Assembly: GCA_947473125.1 (NCBI GenBank)
Contig: CANJDH010000037.1
Coordinates: forward strand, 1-42,537
Source: Burkholderiales bacterium
GTDB lineage: Bacteria > Pseudomonadota > Gammaproteobacteria > Burkholderiales > JAEUOS01
Length of the DNA stretch: 42,537 nt
Reading direction: 5' to 3'
Position 1 is the stretch's first letter. The number at the start of each line of letters is the position of its first letter. A model generated the notes under the pieces. The model was not told where the DNA came from and did not search any database. It was given only the letters and a program-made list of their open reading frames with translations. Both the position numbers and the translations under genes were made by a program. Below, piece after piece: positions 8,679 through 17,230 of this stretch.

Positions 8679-11051
8679 TCACACCTTCCCCAGGGCGCGC
8701 AGGATGCGCTCTGGCGTGAACGGCTGCTCGGTGACGCGCGCGCTGAGGGTCGAGAGCGCGTCGTTGATGGCGTTCATCACCGCCGCCGGCGCGCCCGCGG
8801 TGCCGGCTTCGCCCGCGCCCTTGGCGCCAAGTTCCGAGGATTTGGTCGGGGTGCATACATGGCCGATCACCATGTCAGGCATTTCGGCCGCCATCGGCAC
8901 CAGGTAGTCGGCCATGGTGGCGTTCAGGAGTTGCCCGGTGTCGTCATACAGGCATTCCTCGAACAGCGCGCCGCCGATGCCCTGCGCAATGCCGCCGCGC
9001 AACTGCTCGTCGACCAGCAACGGGTTGATGATGGTGCCGCAGTCTTCGACCATCCAGTGCTTGAGCAATTTGACAAAGCCGGTGTCGGTGTCGACCTCGA
9101 CGTAGCTGGCCTGGATGCCGTTGGTGAACACAAAGGGCCAGTCACGCTGGCCATACTGGCGCGATACCGTCAGTTCGGGCTGGAACGCGCGCGGCAGGGT
9201 GTCGGGCCGGTACTGGCCGATGCGCGCCGCTTCGGCGAGCGGCAGCAGCACTTCGCCGGTCGCGGCATCAACGATCTGCGCGGCACGCAGGTCAAGACCG
9301 GCGGCGTCGCGCGTGAGGATTGCCGCGGCCAGCGCCAGGATGTTGGCCTTGAGCGTGTGCCCGGCCATCAGCGCGGCTTCGCCGCCGATGCCGGCCGCAC
9401 GCGACGCCCAGGTGCCGCCGCCGTAGGGCGTGACATCGGTGTCGCCGGTAATCACCCGCACATGCTCCACCGGGATGCCCACGGCGGACGCCACCACCTG
9501 CGCGATCATGCCTTCGGTGCCCTGGCCCTGCTCGGTCACGCCGGTGAGCGCGGTGACCCAGCCGGTGGGCTCCAGGCGCAGGGTGCAGCCGTCCTGTGCC
9601 GAGATGCGCGCCCCGCCAACGCCATAGAACAGCGCCGATGGATTGGTTACCTCGATCAGCGCCGCGAGGCCGATGCCGCGGTGGATGCCCTTGGCACGCA
9701 GCGCCTGTTGTTCGGCACGCAGGCCCTTGTAGTCCATCAGCTTGAGCAGCTTGTCGAGGCAGGCATGGTGCGACAGCGCCTCGAACTTCAGGCCCGACGC
9801 CGAGGTGTACGGGTAGTTGTCGTCGGCGATCAGGTTGCGGCGCCGGAATTCCGCCGGGTCTAGCCTAAGCTTTTGCGCGGCGAGGTCCACCAGGCCTTCG
9901 GTGACCGCCACCGCGATCGGGTGGCCCACCGCGCGATACTGGCAGGTCGGCGTCTTGTTCTGGAACACCACCTTGAGGTTGGCCAGGTAGTGCTTGAAGT
10001 CGTAGGGCCCGCCGGTGAGGTTGACCACCTGGTTGCCTTCGACCGCGCTGGTGCGCGGGTACACCGAATATGGGCCGATGCCGGTGAGGTCGTCGAGCTC
10101 GAACGCGAGGATCCTGCCGTCCTTGTCGGTGGCCAGTTTCGCCTTGACCAGGTGCTCGCGCGCGTGGATGTCGGTCGAAAACGATTCAAGCCGGTCGGCC
10201 AGGTAGCGAATCGGCCGCCCCAGCAGCTTGGCGATGCCGGCGATCGCCATTTCGTCGGGGTACACATGCACCTTGATGCCGAAGCTGCCGCCGACATCGC
10301 GGGAAATCACGCGTACGTGCGATTCGGGCAGGTCGAGATGCTTGGCAAAGATGTCGCGCATCATGTGCGGCGCCTGGTTGCCCAGATACACCGTGAGTTG
10401 CTGCTCCGACGGATTGAAGTCCGCCGTGATGGCGCGCGGCTCAAGGCATACCCCGGTGTGCCGGCCGAAGCGGAACGTGTCTTCGACCACCAGGTGCGCG
10501 CCGGCGAATACATCCTGCACGCCGCCGGTATCGACGCCGCGCGTGAACGCGAGGTTGTCGCCCAGGTCGGCGTGGATCACGGGCGTGGCCGGATCGAGCG
10601 CGGTTTCCATGTTGGTCACGGCCGGCAGCGGGTCGTAGTCCACCTCCACCAGCTGCGCGGCGTCTTCGGCCTGCGCGCGGGTTTGCGCCACTACCACGGC
10701 CACGGCCTCGCCTTGCCAGGTGGCGCGCTCGAGCGCCACTGCATATTGCGGCGCCGATTTGAGGCCCTTGAAGTGGGTCAGCACACCGACCCAGGGCGAC
10801 ACGGCACGTGCCACGTCGACACCGGAGCCGCACCAGAATACGCCCTTGGCCTTGCGTGCCGCGTCGAGGTTGAGGTGCACGATTTTCGCGTGCGCGTGCG
10901 GGCTGCGCACGAAGGCCGCATGCAGTTCGCGCGGCAGGCGGATGTCGTCCACATACTGGCCACGCCCGGCGAGCAGGCGCTTGGCGTTGGGGCGCGGCAC
11001 ATCCTGGCCGATGTAGGTGGTGGGCTTCAAGCCCGGCACGGGGGCGTTCAT
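8679..11051 (-). CDS. Xanthine dehydrogenase family, molybdopterin-binding large subunit
   Basis: This 790-residue large subunit of a CoxMSL-type molybdenum hydroxylase binds the Mo-pterin cofactor and the substrate. Visible hallmarks are a QGQGTEG cofactor loop and, near the C-terminus, GAKGAGEAGTAGAPA containing the catalytic Glu. The Cys-bearing active-site loop of true CO dehydrogenase is absent (YRAVGHPIA occurs at the corresponding region). An aldehyde or N-heterocycle hydroxylase is therefore more likely. ATG 11051 overlaps the stop of the iron-sulfur subunit (11048-11051). Gene order in transcription is FAD, 2Fe-2S, Mo subunits. Confidence 0.9.
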   Translation of the reverse strand: MNAPVPGLKPTTYIGQDVPRPNAKRLLAGRGQYVDDIRLPRELHAAFVRSPHAHAKIVHLNLDAARKAKGVFWCGSGVDVARAVSPWVGVLTHFKGLKSAPQYAVALERATWQGEAVAVVVAQTRAQAEDAAQLVEVDYDPLPAVTNMETALDPATPVIHADLGDNLAFTRGVDTGGVQDVFAGAHLVVEDTFRFGRHTGVCLEPRAITADFNPSEQQLTVYLGNQAPHMMRDIFAKHLDLPESHVRVISRDVGGSFGIKVHVYPDEMAIAGIAKLLGRPIRYLADRLESFSTDIHAREHLVKAKLATDKDGRILAFELDDLTGIGPYSVYPRTSAVEGNQVVNLTGGPYDFKHYLANLKVVFQNKTPTCQYRAVGHPIAVAVTEGLVDLAAQKLRLDPAEFRRRNLIADDNYPYTSASGLKFEALSHHACLDKLLKLMDYKGLRAEQQALRAKGIHRGIGLAALIEVTNPSALFYGVGGARISAQDGCTLRLEPTGWVTALTGVTEQGQGTEGMIAQVVASAVGIPVEHVRVITGDTDVTPYGGGTWASRAAGIGGEAALMAGHTLKANILALAAAILTRDAAGLDLRAAQIVDAATGEVLLPLAEAARIGQYRPDTLPRAFQPELTVSRQYGQRDWPFVFTNGIQASYVEVDTDTGFVKLLKHWMVEDCGTIINPLLVDEQLRGGIAQGIGGALFEECLYDDTGQLLNATMADYLVPMAAEMPDMVIGHVCTPTKSSELGAKGAGEAGTAGAPAAVMNAINDALSTLSARVTEQPFTPERILRALGKV

Positions 11052-11563
11052 GCGGCCTCCGCATTGTTGGTTGCGGCGAGTTGCTTGCCGGCAGCGCGAT
11101 TCTTCGCGGTGGTTTCGATCGCATCGACGATCGCCTCGTACCCGGTGCAGCGACAAAAGTTGCCCGACAGGTATTCGCGAATCTCCTCGCGCGTGGCGTG
11201 CGGTTTTTCGGTGAGCAGGGCGGTGGCGCACACCAGCATGCCGGGCGTACAGTAGCCGCACTGCAGGGCATTGCGCTGGTGGAACGCAGTCTGCAGGTCG
11301 GCAATCAGCCCCGACTCGGTCAGGCCTTCGACGGTCTCAACCTCGGCGCCGTGGGTCTGGCAGGCCAGAGTCAGGCAGCCGCGCACGATCTCGCCGTTGA
11401 CCAGCACAGTGCAGGCGCCACAGACGCCGTGTTCGCAGCCGATGTGCGAGCCGGTCAGGCCCAGGTCGTTGCGCAAAAAGTCGATCAGGTGAGTGCGCGG
11501 CTCAACGGTCTTGGCGACATCGGCGCCGTTGACCTTCACCGCGAGCTGGAATGCGTTTTCCAT
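11048..11563 (-). CDS. Xanthine dehydrogenase family, 2Fe-2S small subunit
   Basis: This 171-residue electron-transfer subunit carries two [2Fe-2S] clusters. The plant-ferredoxin-type motif CEHGVCGACTV is followed by a further Cys. The second cluster motif is CGYCTPGM ... CRCTGY. It passes electrons from the Mo centre to the FAD subunit. It lies 11 bp downstream of the FAD subunit gene and overlaps the large-subunit gene by 4 bp, so the three are one operon. The length is close to that of CoxS homologues. Confidence 0.93.
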   Translation of the reverse strand: MENAFQLAVKVNGADVAKTVEPRTHLIDFLRNDLGLTGSHIGCEHGVCGACTVLVNGEIVRGCLTLACQTHGAEVETVEGLTESGLIADLQTAFHQRNALQCGYCTPGMLVCATALLTEKPHATREEIREYLSGNFCRCTGYEAIVDAIETTAKNRAAGKQLAATNNAEAA

Positions 11564-11574
11564 GTGGGTTTCCT

Positions 11575-12426
11575 TCAGGCGAGCTGCGCGACGAGGCGCG
11601 CCAGCAAAACGCGCGACAGGTGCAGCTTGGTCGCGGGGGTGTTGTAGAGGTCGGCAATCGGGTCGAGGTCGGCGGCAAGGCAGGCTTGCGCACGTGCCAC
11701 GGCAGCCGCGTCGCCGGTCGTGCCGTCCAGCGCAGCCATCGCGCCGCGCGCCAGCAGCGGCTGGCCGGCCACGCCGAAAAACGCGATGCGCGTGGCCGAG
11801 AGCGTGGCGCCGCTCTTGCGCGCCGTCACGAACGCGCCGGTGATCGCATAGTCACCGCTGCGCCGCGTCAGCTCGCCAAAGGCGCTGCGGGTGCCGGCTG
11901 CAGGCAGGGGGATGTGGATGCTCTTGAGCATCTCGTCTTGCGCCATGCCGGTCTCGTAAATGCCTTTGAAGAAACTATCCGCCGGCACGCGCCGCTCGCC
12001 GCGCTCGGACGCCAGCGTCAGCGACATGTCGAGCGCCAGCGTCGCGGCCGGCCATTCGGCAGCCGGGTCGGCCAGCGCAATGCTGCCGCCCATGGTGCCG
12101 CGGTTGCGGATGGCAGGGTGGGCGATCTGCGCCGCAGCCTGCGTGAGCACCGGAAACAGGCGCTTCACGTCGGCCGAGCGCTCGATGTCGGCATGCCGGG
12201 TCAGGGCGCCGACCACCAGCTCCGTCGCGGTGACGGTGATGTGGCGCAGCTCGTTCAATTGCGAAATGTCGATCAGCAGGTCCGGCTGCGACAGGCGCAA
12301 GTTCAGGGCCGGGATCAGGCTCTGGCCGCCCGCCAGGATGCGGGCATTGCCGGCATGCTGGTGCAGCAGGGCACAGGCGCGCGCCAGACTCTCGGCGCGC
12401 TCGTAGGCGAATGACGGGGCTTTCAT
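11575..12426 (-). CDS. Xanthine dehydrogenase family, FAD-binding medium subunit
   Basis: The 283-residue FAD subunit (CoxM-like) starts the operon. The FAD pyrophosphate-binding motifs are visible: ILAGGQSLIPALNLR at about residues 30-44 and NRGTMGGSIALADPAAEWPA in the middle. It shuttles electrons from the 2Fe-2S subunit to an acceptor. GGAGACAAC lies just upstream of the ATG at 12426. The 162-bp space to the divergent vapB gene contains GATAAGATATC on the minus strand, a possible -10 area. Confidence 0.92.
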   Translation of the reverse strand: MKAPSFAYERAESLARACALLHQHAGNARILAGGQSLIPALNLRLSQPDLLIDISQLNELRHITVTATELVVGALTRHADIERSADVKRLFPVLTQAAAQIAHPAIRNRGTMGGSIALADPAAEWPAATLALDMSLTLASERGERRVPADSFFKGIYETGMAQDEMLKSIHIPLPAAGTRSAFGELTRRSGDYAITGAFVTARKSGATLSATRIAFFGVAGQPLLARGAMAALDGTTGDAAAVARAQACLAADLDPIADLYNTPATKLHLSRVLLARLVAQLA

Positions 12427-12512
12427 GTTGTCTCCAACTGTTTTTGTGGAATTTCCGGATATCTTATCAGCGCGCGGTTTTGCGTCGGCGGGCGACTGCG
12501 TGCTGGCGCTTA

Positions 12513-12577
12513 CGCCAACTTGGCGCTAAAATTCACACATCAACATGTGTAAGAACACACATCAACATGTGTAAGAA
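12513..12577 (+). promoter_or_regulatory. Tandem operator of the VapBC operon
   Basis: Two perfect, directly adjoining 22-bp copies (12534-12555 and 12556-12577) each contain the inverted repeat ACACAT-CAAC-ATGTGT. The second ends just before the vapB start. Just upstream is the palindrome CGCCAA-C-TTGGCG (12513-12525), whose right arm could double as a -35. Two dyads spaced by exactly two helical turns suit cooperative autorepression by a VapB dimer or VapBC complex. Confidence 0.75.
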
Positions 12578-12588
12578 AGGTGCTACCC

Positions 12589-12819
12589 ATGGCCACCAAT
12601 CTCGCTCTGGACGACAACCTGATCCACGAAGCTGTGCGTGTCAGCGGCCACCGGACCAAAAAAGCCGCCGTCACCCACGCTCTCGAGGAATACATCCAGC
12701 GCCGCAAGCAGCGGGCGATTCTCGACCTGTTCGGCAAGATCGATTTGCTGCCCGAGGTTGCGATGAAGCGCCAGCGTGCCGCAGCGCAAGGGACCAAACG
12801 CCGCACCACTCGCGCATAA
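12589..12819 (+). CDS. vapB: VapB-type antitoxin
   Basis: This 76-residue protein has an N-terminal ribbon-helix-helix-like segment (MATNLALDDNLIHEAVRVSG, then TKKAAVTHALEEYI) typical of the VapB/DUF2191 antitoxins. A basic C-terminal tail should wrap the toxin. ATG 12589 is preceded by AAAGG at 8 nt. The toxin gene follows after 9 bp. The protein is expected to neutralise VapC and to bind the upstream tandem operator. Codon use does not stand out from its neighbours. Confidence 0.85.
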   Translation: MATNLALDDNLIHEAVRVSGHRTKKAAVTHALEEYIQRRKQRAILDLFGKIDLLPEVAMKRQRAAAQGTKRRTTRA

Positions 12820-12828
12820 ACGGCTGGC

Positions 12829-13233
12829 ATGGTCATTGTCGATACGTCGGTCTGGTCGCTGGCGTTGCGCAGAAAGCGCACGGTCACGGATGCGGTCGCG
12901 GTCGAACTCGCACGACTGATCGATGCGGGTGACGCCCTGATCGCCGGGCCGATCCGGCAGGAACTGCTTTCCGGTATTGCCAGCCCGACGCAGTTCAAGC
13001 TGGTGCGCGAACGTCTGGAAGCCTTTCCGGACATCCCGATTGAAACCGCAGACTACGAACGTGCCGCGCTGTGCTTCAACCAATGCCGTGCGCACGGCGT
13101 CCAGGGATCGAACACCGACTATCTGATCTGTGCGCTTACACTGCGGCTTGACCTGCCGGTGTTTTCAGTCGACCGTGACTTTCCACGATACGCAAAACTT
13201 ATTCGTGTGCGCTTGCACGAAGTCGTTGCGTAG
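12829..13233 (+). CDS. vapC: VapC-type PIN-domain toxin ribonuclease
   Basis: This 134-residue PIN domain is predicted to be a Mg-dependent endoribonuclease. All acidic active-site positions are present: Asp5 in VDTSVW, Glu45 in RQELLSG, Asp97 in SNTDYLICA and Asp115 in FSVDRDF. The toxin therefore looks intact. It is translated directly after vapB. Family members cleave tRNAs or rRNA to arrest growth; the target here cannot be read from sequence. Confidence 0.92.
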   Translation: MVIVDTSVWSLALRRKRTVTDAVAVELARLIDAGDALIAGPIRQELLSGIASPTQFKLVRERLEAFPDIPIETADYERAALCFNQCRAHGVQGSNTDYLICALTLRLDLPVFSVDRDFPRYAKLIRVRLHEVVA

Positions 13234-13324
13234 ACCTGGTGTCATCCGAGGGGGGCATCGCCGTGCATCGATGGACATCATGCCGGCCCGCCGCACACGA
13301 CAACTTCAATCAACTCGTACCCAC

Positions 13325-13657
13325 ATGCCGATGAACGAAGACTATGCAGCGACGGAACCCGCCCGCGCGGAAGTCGACGCGCTCGACGGGCCCACTCTGC
13401 TCGAATTCGGTAGTCCGACGTGCGGGCACTGTCGCGTTGCCCAAGCGCTGATCGCAGCCGCCCTGGCCAATCACCCGCGCGTTCGCCACATCAAGATCGC
13501 CGATGGCAGCGGCCGTCCGCTGGGGCGTTCGTTCAGGGTGAAGCTGTGGCCCACACTGGTGTTTCTGCGCAATGGCCGCGAATCGGCGCGGCTGGTGCGG
13601 CCGGATGCCGTGGGTGCGATTCGCGCGGCTCTCGATGAGATCGACAGTGAATATTGA
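13325..13657 (+). CDS. Thioredoxin-fold protein with CGHC active site
   Basis: This small cytoplasmic thioredoxin-like protein has 110 residues. The redox motif PTCGHC places Cys33 and Cys36 at the start of the first helix. A later WPTLVFLRNGRE segment contains the family's cis-Pro. CGHC, rather than the CGPC of classical thioredoxin, is more common in disulfide isomerases. The start is uncertain: ATG 13325, ATG 13331 and ATG 13271 share the frame and none has a good ribosome site. I chose 13325 because it gives a normal domain length. It converges on the CobW gene and has no obvious partner. Confidence 0.7.
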   Translation: MPMNEDYAATEPARAEVDALDGPTLLEFGSPTCGHCRVAQALIAAALANHPRVRHIKIADGSGRPLGRSFRVKLWPTLVFLRNGRESARLVRPDAVGAIRAALDEIDSEY

Positions 13658-13763
13658 AAATGGTGGAACGGCCGATCGTTCTGATCAGGCGTGATGCCTC
13701 GCGAGCTAAACTTCTGAAACCCTTGGTGGGAGCCATTTTCCGCTAAGTTCCCCTCGGGAATTG

Positions 13764-14810
13764 CTAAGCTGGCCCGGGCGCCGCAATCGCCCCCACCGCC
13801 GCAAACAGCCCGCGAATCGCATCAGGCGTGATGTTGCGCGTGATGAACACCAGGCGCGTCCTCGTATCGGCACTGGGCCAGCGATCCAGTTCCACCGGCG
13901 GGTGGAAGATGTGCTGCACGCCTTGTACCACCACCGGCTTGCCGTCGACGTTGACGATGCCTTTGACGCGCAAGAGGTCGGGGCCGCGCAGCTTGGTGAG
14001 CAGCTCCATCGCCGCGGAAAAGCCGTCCCAGGTGAAGGGCGCATCGAAGCGCAGGGAGAGGGTGGCAATGCCGGGGTCGTGCCGTCCGCCGCGGCGCTCG
14101 CCGAGGTAGCCGTCGCCTGCGCCGTCGAGCGGTGTGCCGAGAAAGCGCTGCGTGGCGGGGCCGACGCGTGCGCTGGCAAGGCCGAGGCCGACCAACTCCG
14201 ACGGCGCGATCTCGCCCATCTTCACCACCCGCTGCTCGGCGGTGGCGTTGATCGCCTTGAGCGCCTTGCCGAGCGCATCAAGCGCGGCCGGGTCGGCGAG
14301 ATCACTCTTGGTGATGAGGATCAGGTCGGCCAGGGCCGCCTGCTTTTGCGCTTCGGGCTGGCGTTCGAGCTGGCCCGGGCCGTTGACGGCATCGACCAGG
14401 GTCACCACGCCGTCGAGCCGGTATTGCGCCGCGAGCATGGTGTCGCTCACGAGAGTCTGGATCACCGGTGCCGGGTCGGCGAGGCCAGTGGTCTCGACAA
14501 TCACGCGGTCGAAGTCGGCAATCTGCCCGGCGCGGCGCTGGCCGAAGAGTGCACGCAGCGTCTCCTGCAAATCGGTGCGCACGGTACAGCACAGGCAGCC
14601 GTTGGCGAGCAGGGTGACGTTTTCCGACGACATCGTCACCAGGTCGTGGTCGATGCCGATTTCGCCGATCTCGTTGATCACCACCGCCACCCGGTTCATG
14701 TCCGGGTGCTTGAGCAGGCGGCTGATCAGCGTGGTCTTGCCGCTGCCGAGAAAGCCGGTGATCAGCGTCACCGGCAGTTTCCCGGCCAAGGGATCTCGCG
14801 CAGTGCTCAT
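13764..14810 (-). CDS. CobW/G3E-family GTPase (metallochaperone-like)
   Basis: This 348-residue P-loop GTPase is of the CobW/YjiA group. Walker A GFLGSGKT is at residues 19-26, the metal-binding GCLCC motif (Cys72, 74, 75) follows, and an ETTGLADP switch and TKSD guanine motif are visible. The CobW C-terminal domain occupies the last third. Such proteins insert or deliver metals, often zinc or cobalt, to client enzymes. It lies 7 bp after the LVIVD-protein gene and is probably co-transcribed with it. A client among the nearby metal-dependent hydrolases is plausible but unproven. Confidence 0.9.
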   Translation of the reverse strand: MSTARDPLAGKLPVTLITGFLGSGKTTLISRLLKHPDMNRVAVVINEIGEIGIDHDLVTMSSENVTLLANGCLCCTVRTDLQETLRALFGQRRAGQIADFDRVIVETTGLADPAPVIQTLVSDTMLAAQYRLDGVVTLVDAVNGPGQLERQPEAQKQAALADLILITKSDLADPAALDALGKALKAINATAEQRVVKMGEIAPSELVGLGLASARVGPATQRFLGTPLDGAGDGYLGERRGGRHDPGIATLSLRFDAPFTWDGFSAAMELLTKLRGPDLLRVKGIVNVDGKPVVVQGVQHIFHPPVELDRWPSADTRTRLVFITRNITPDAIRGLFAAVGAIAAPGPA

Positions 14811-14817
14811 CGCAAGG

Positions 14818-16068
14818 TCAGATGTTCATCTCCAGCACATACAGCCCGCCGCCGAAACGATCCATGGTGTAGACGATCTGGCGCTCATCGACGTACACGT
14901 CGTTGAGCTGGATCGCACCCGACGGCGACAGTTTCGGCGCGCCCGGCACGAAGTAGGCGATCTCCTGCACCTGGTAGGGGTTGGCGGTGTCGAACACGCG
15001 CACCCCGCCGTTGAAAAACGTGCACACCACGATCGTGTCGGAGCGGAACGACAGCGGCAGCGGCAGGTTCTCGTGCAGGTTGTGCGCGCCAAAACGGCCG
15101 CCGCGTTTGCCGAAGGCGTCGAGCGAGGGCATCGGAAACGTGCCGATCGGCACCGGGTTGGCCTCGTTGCGCGCGTCTACCACCCAGACCAGCTTGGGCC
15201 AGTCGGCGCCGTCGTCCATCACGCATTCGTCGCTTACGATCCACAGGTTGCGGTTGAACAGCGGCAGGACGGTATGGGTAAAACCATTGAACGGCGGCGA
15301 GTGGTTCCACTGCGACACCACCTTGATGTTGCTCTGGTCAGCGATGTCGAGCACCACCGCGCCGCCGTCGATGTAACCGACATAGGCGCGGTCCGGGCGT
15401 TCGGGATACACGTTGGTGTTGTGGGTGCGAAAACCCATGTCGAAGGGTTTCGGCAGGCGCGCGGGTGCGGGTGCGCTGTCGCCTTCGCGCGTACCGGGAA
15501 ACCACCAGCGCCCGGTCTCGACCGGTTTGGCCGGGTTGGAGACGTCGATGATGCGGTAGAACTGGTCGTCGAGCGGGTTGCGCGGCTGAAAGTCGGGGGC
15601 GCCCGAGGCCATGTGCACCGTCTTGCCATCGACAAACCAGACGCAATGCACACCGCGTGAATACGGGCCCGAGCAATCGAAATGCGAAACCAGTTTCGGC
15701 GCCTCGGGTGTGCTGATGTCGAAAATGTCAAAACCGGCCGGCTTGAGGTTGACGGTTTGCGTCTGGTAGGCCACCACCATGAGGTCGCCGACCACGTCGA
15801 GCGAGTTGGAGCGCACCTTCATGTGCGGCAGCTCGGTCTGCACCACGAGTTTGGGTGAACGCGGGTCCGTGACGTCTACACCAGTGAAATTCTTGGGCGC
15901 CGATTCGTGCGCCATCCACATGATGCGGCGGCCGTCGCGGGTTTGCTGCATCGCCATGCCTTCGCCCATGCCGCCGAAGCCGGCCAGTTCATGGTGCGAC
16001 AGCAGCTTCATGTTGAGCGACAGGGTCTGGTCGGCGCGACCGGCGGGTTGGTGTGAGGTGAGGGCCAT
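14818..16068 (-). CDS. LVIVD-repeat beta-propeller protein
   Basis: This 416-residue protein is built from repeated strands of the form FDISTPEAPKLV, IIDVSNPAKPVE and VFDTANPYQVQE, the LVIVD/choice-of-anchor propeller pattern. I see no signal peptide or membrane segment. Family members have no settled enzymatic role and are often linked to metabolic operons. Conserved His-containing stretches (HCVWFVDGK, HNTNVYPE, HNLHENLP) could bind a metal. ATG 16068 lacks a strong ribosome site, and a second Met about 20 codons later fits equally well. It precedes the CobW GTPase in the same transcription unit, so it could be that chaperone's client. Confidence 0.8.
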   Translation of the reverse strand: MALTSHQPAGRADQTLSLNMKLLSHHELAGFGGMGEGMAMQQTRDGRRIMWMAHESAPKNFTGVDVTDPRSPKLVVQTELPHMKVRSNSLDVVGDLMVVAYQTQTVNLKPAGFDIFDISTPEAPKLVSHFDCSGPYSRGVHCVWFVDGKTVHMASGAPDFQPRNPLDDQFYRIIDVSNPAKPVETGRWWFPGTREGDSAPAPARLPKPFDMGFRTHNTNVYPERPDRAYVGYIDGGAVVLDIADQSNIKVVSQWNHSPPFNGFTHTVLPLFNRNLWIVSDECVMDDGADWPKLVWVVDARNEANPVPIGTFPMPSLDAFGKRGGRFGAHNLHENLPLPLSFRSDTIVVCTFFNGGVRVFDTANPYQVQEIAYFVPGAPKLSPSGAIQLNDVYVDERQIVYTMDRFGGGLYVLEMNI

Positions 16069-16104
16069 GGGGTTCTTGGGGACGGGGACTCGTTATTTAG
16101 CAAG

Positions 16105-16154
16105 CGATAATATAGACTATCGGCGGGTTGGACCGGGTTGGACCGGGTTGGACC
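16105..16154. promoter_or_regulatory. Palindrome and tandem 10-bp repeats between divergent genes
   Basis: CGATA (16105-16109) and TATCG (16118-16122) form an 18-bp dyad. Immediately to its right GGGTTGGACC is repeated three times head to tail (16125-16154). The block sits in the 142-bp divergent space between the LVIVD gene and the Bug receptor gene. The one-turn spacing suggests a helically phased protein-binding array. Confidence 0.6.
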
Positions 16155-16210
16155 GGACCGAGTTGCACCTAAAACATGCGGCATCGATGCCGCGACAAGG
16201 AGACATGAAG

Positions 16211-17182
16211 ATGATCAGGAAAACCGGATTCAGATTTTCCCTCGGCGTCGCCCTGTGCGCGCTGTCGCTCTCGGTATTCGCACAGGCCTTTCCCAGCAAG
16301 CCGGTCAAATTGATCGTGCCGTATCCGGCCGGCGGCAGTTCCGACCTGATGGGCCGCATCATGGGCCAGAAGCTCTCCGAGCTGTGGGGCCAGCCGGTGG
16401 TGATCGAAAGCAAGCCGGGTGCGGCCGGTTCGATCGGCATGGAATTCGCGGCGCGCCAGCCGGCCGACGGCTACACCTTCATCATCGGCAACCTCGGGCC
16501 GGCCTCGGTGAACCCGCTGCTCTCCAAGCTGCCGTATAGCATGGACAAGGATTTCATCGCCGTGGCGCTCACCGCGACCGGGCCGAACATCCTGGTGGTG
16601 CCGGCCAATTCGCCCTACAAGACCCTGGGCGAGCTGCTCGCGTCTGCCAAGGCCAAACCCGGCTCGATCAATTTCGCCACCAGCGGCCCGGGTAGCATGT
16701 CGCACCTGGCGGGTGAAATGATGATGCGCCAGACCGGCATCAAGATGGCGCAGATTCCCTACAAGGGCGGCGGCCAGGCGATTGTCGACGTGATCGCCGG
16801 GCAGGTGCAGATGATCGTGTCGGATGCCTTGCCGGTGGCGCAGCACATCAAGTCGGGCAAGGTGCGGCCGCTGGCGATTACCAGCGCCAAGCGTTCGCCG
16901 CTGTTTCCGGACATCCCGACCTTCGCCGAAGGCGGGCTGCAGGGCGTGGTGGCGCTCAACTGGTGGGGCGTGTTCCTGCCGGCCGGCACGCCGCAGCCGG
17001 TAGTCAACGCCTATCAGGCGGCGCTGGTCAAGATCATGGGCGATCCGGACCTGAAAGACAAGTTCGCCGGCCTCGGGGTTGAAGCGCATGCCACCTCGCA
17101 GGAGGATTTCCGTGGCTTCCTGGCATCGGAAAAAGCCATGTACACCAAGCTGATTGCCGACAACAACATCAAGGCTGAATAA
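16211..17182 (+). CDS. Bug-family (TctC) tripartite tricarboxylate receptor
   Basis: This 323-residue periplasmic solute receptor is of the Bug/TctC family, abundant in Burkholderiales. A signal peptide ends around SVFAQA. The mature start FPSKPVKLIVPYPAGGSSDL is the family's ligand-loop signature, and PADGYTF, ATSGPGS and IPYKGGGQA follow in the usual order. AAGGAG (16197-16202) gives ideal 8-nt spacing to ATG 16211; ATG 16205 would be too close. No TctA or TctB membrane gene is nearby, so this is an orphan receptor. It leads an operon with the deacetylase-like and TetR genes. Ligands of the family are usually carboxylates. Confidence 0.92.
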   Translation: MIRKTGFRFSLGVALCALSLSVFAQAFPSKPVKLIVPYPAGGSSDLMGRIMGQKLSELWGQPVVIESKPGAAGSIGMEFAARQPADGYTFIIGNLGPASVNPLLSKLPYSMDKDFIAVALTATGPNILVVPANSPYKTLGELLASAKAKPGSINFATSGPGSMSHLAGEMMMRQTGIKMAQIPYKGGGQAIVDVIAGQVQMIVSDALPVAQHIKSGKVRPLAITSAKRSPLFPDIPTFAEGGLQGVVALNWWGVFLPAGTPQPVVNAYQAALVKIMGDPDLKDKFAGLGVEAHATSQEDFRGFLASEKAMYTKLIADNNIKAE

Positions 17183-17230
17183 GTCGCCTTTCCCAAACCG
17201 CCCATCCACCTACCCACTGAAGAACCGACG

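Noticed and set aside
7463-13740. Possible dispersed repeat (CCTTGGTGGGA with flanking GAAA and TTTTC) at about 7468 and 13722
   Set aside because: Only an 11-bp core plus loose flanks match, both in gaps between convergent genes; two weak copies are not enough to call a repeat family.
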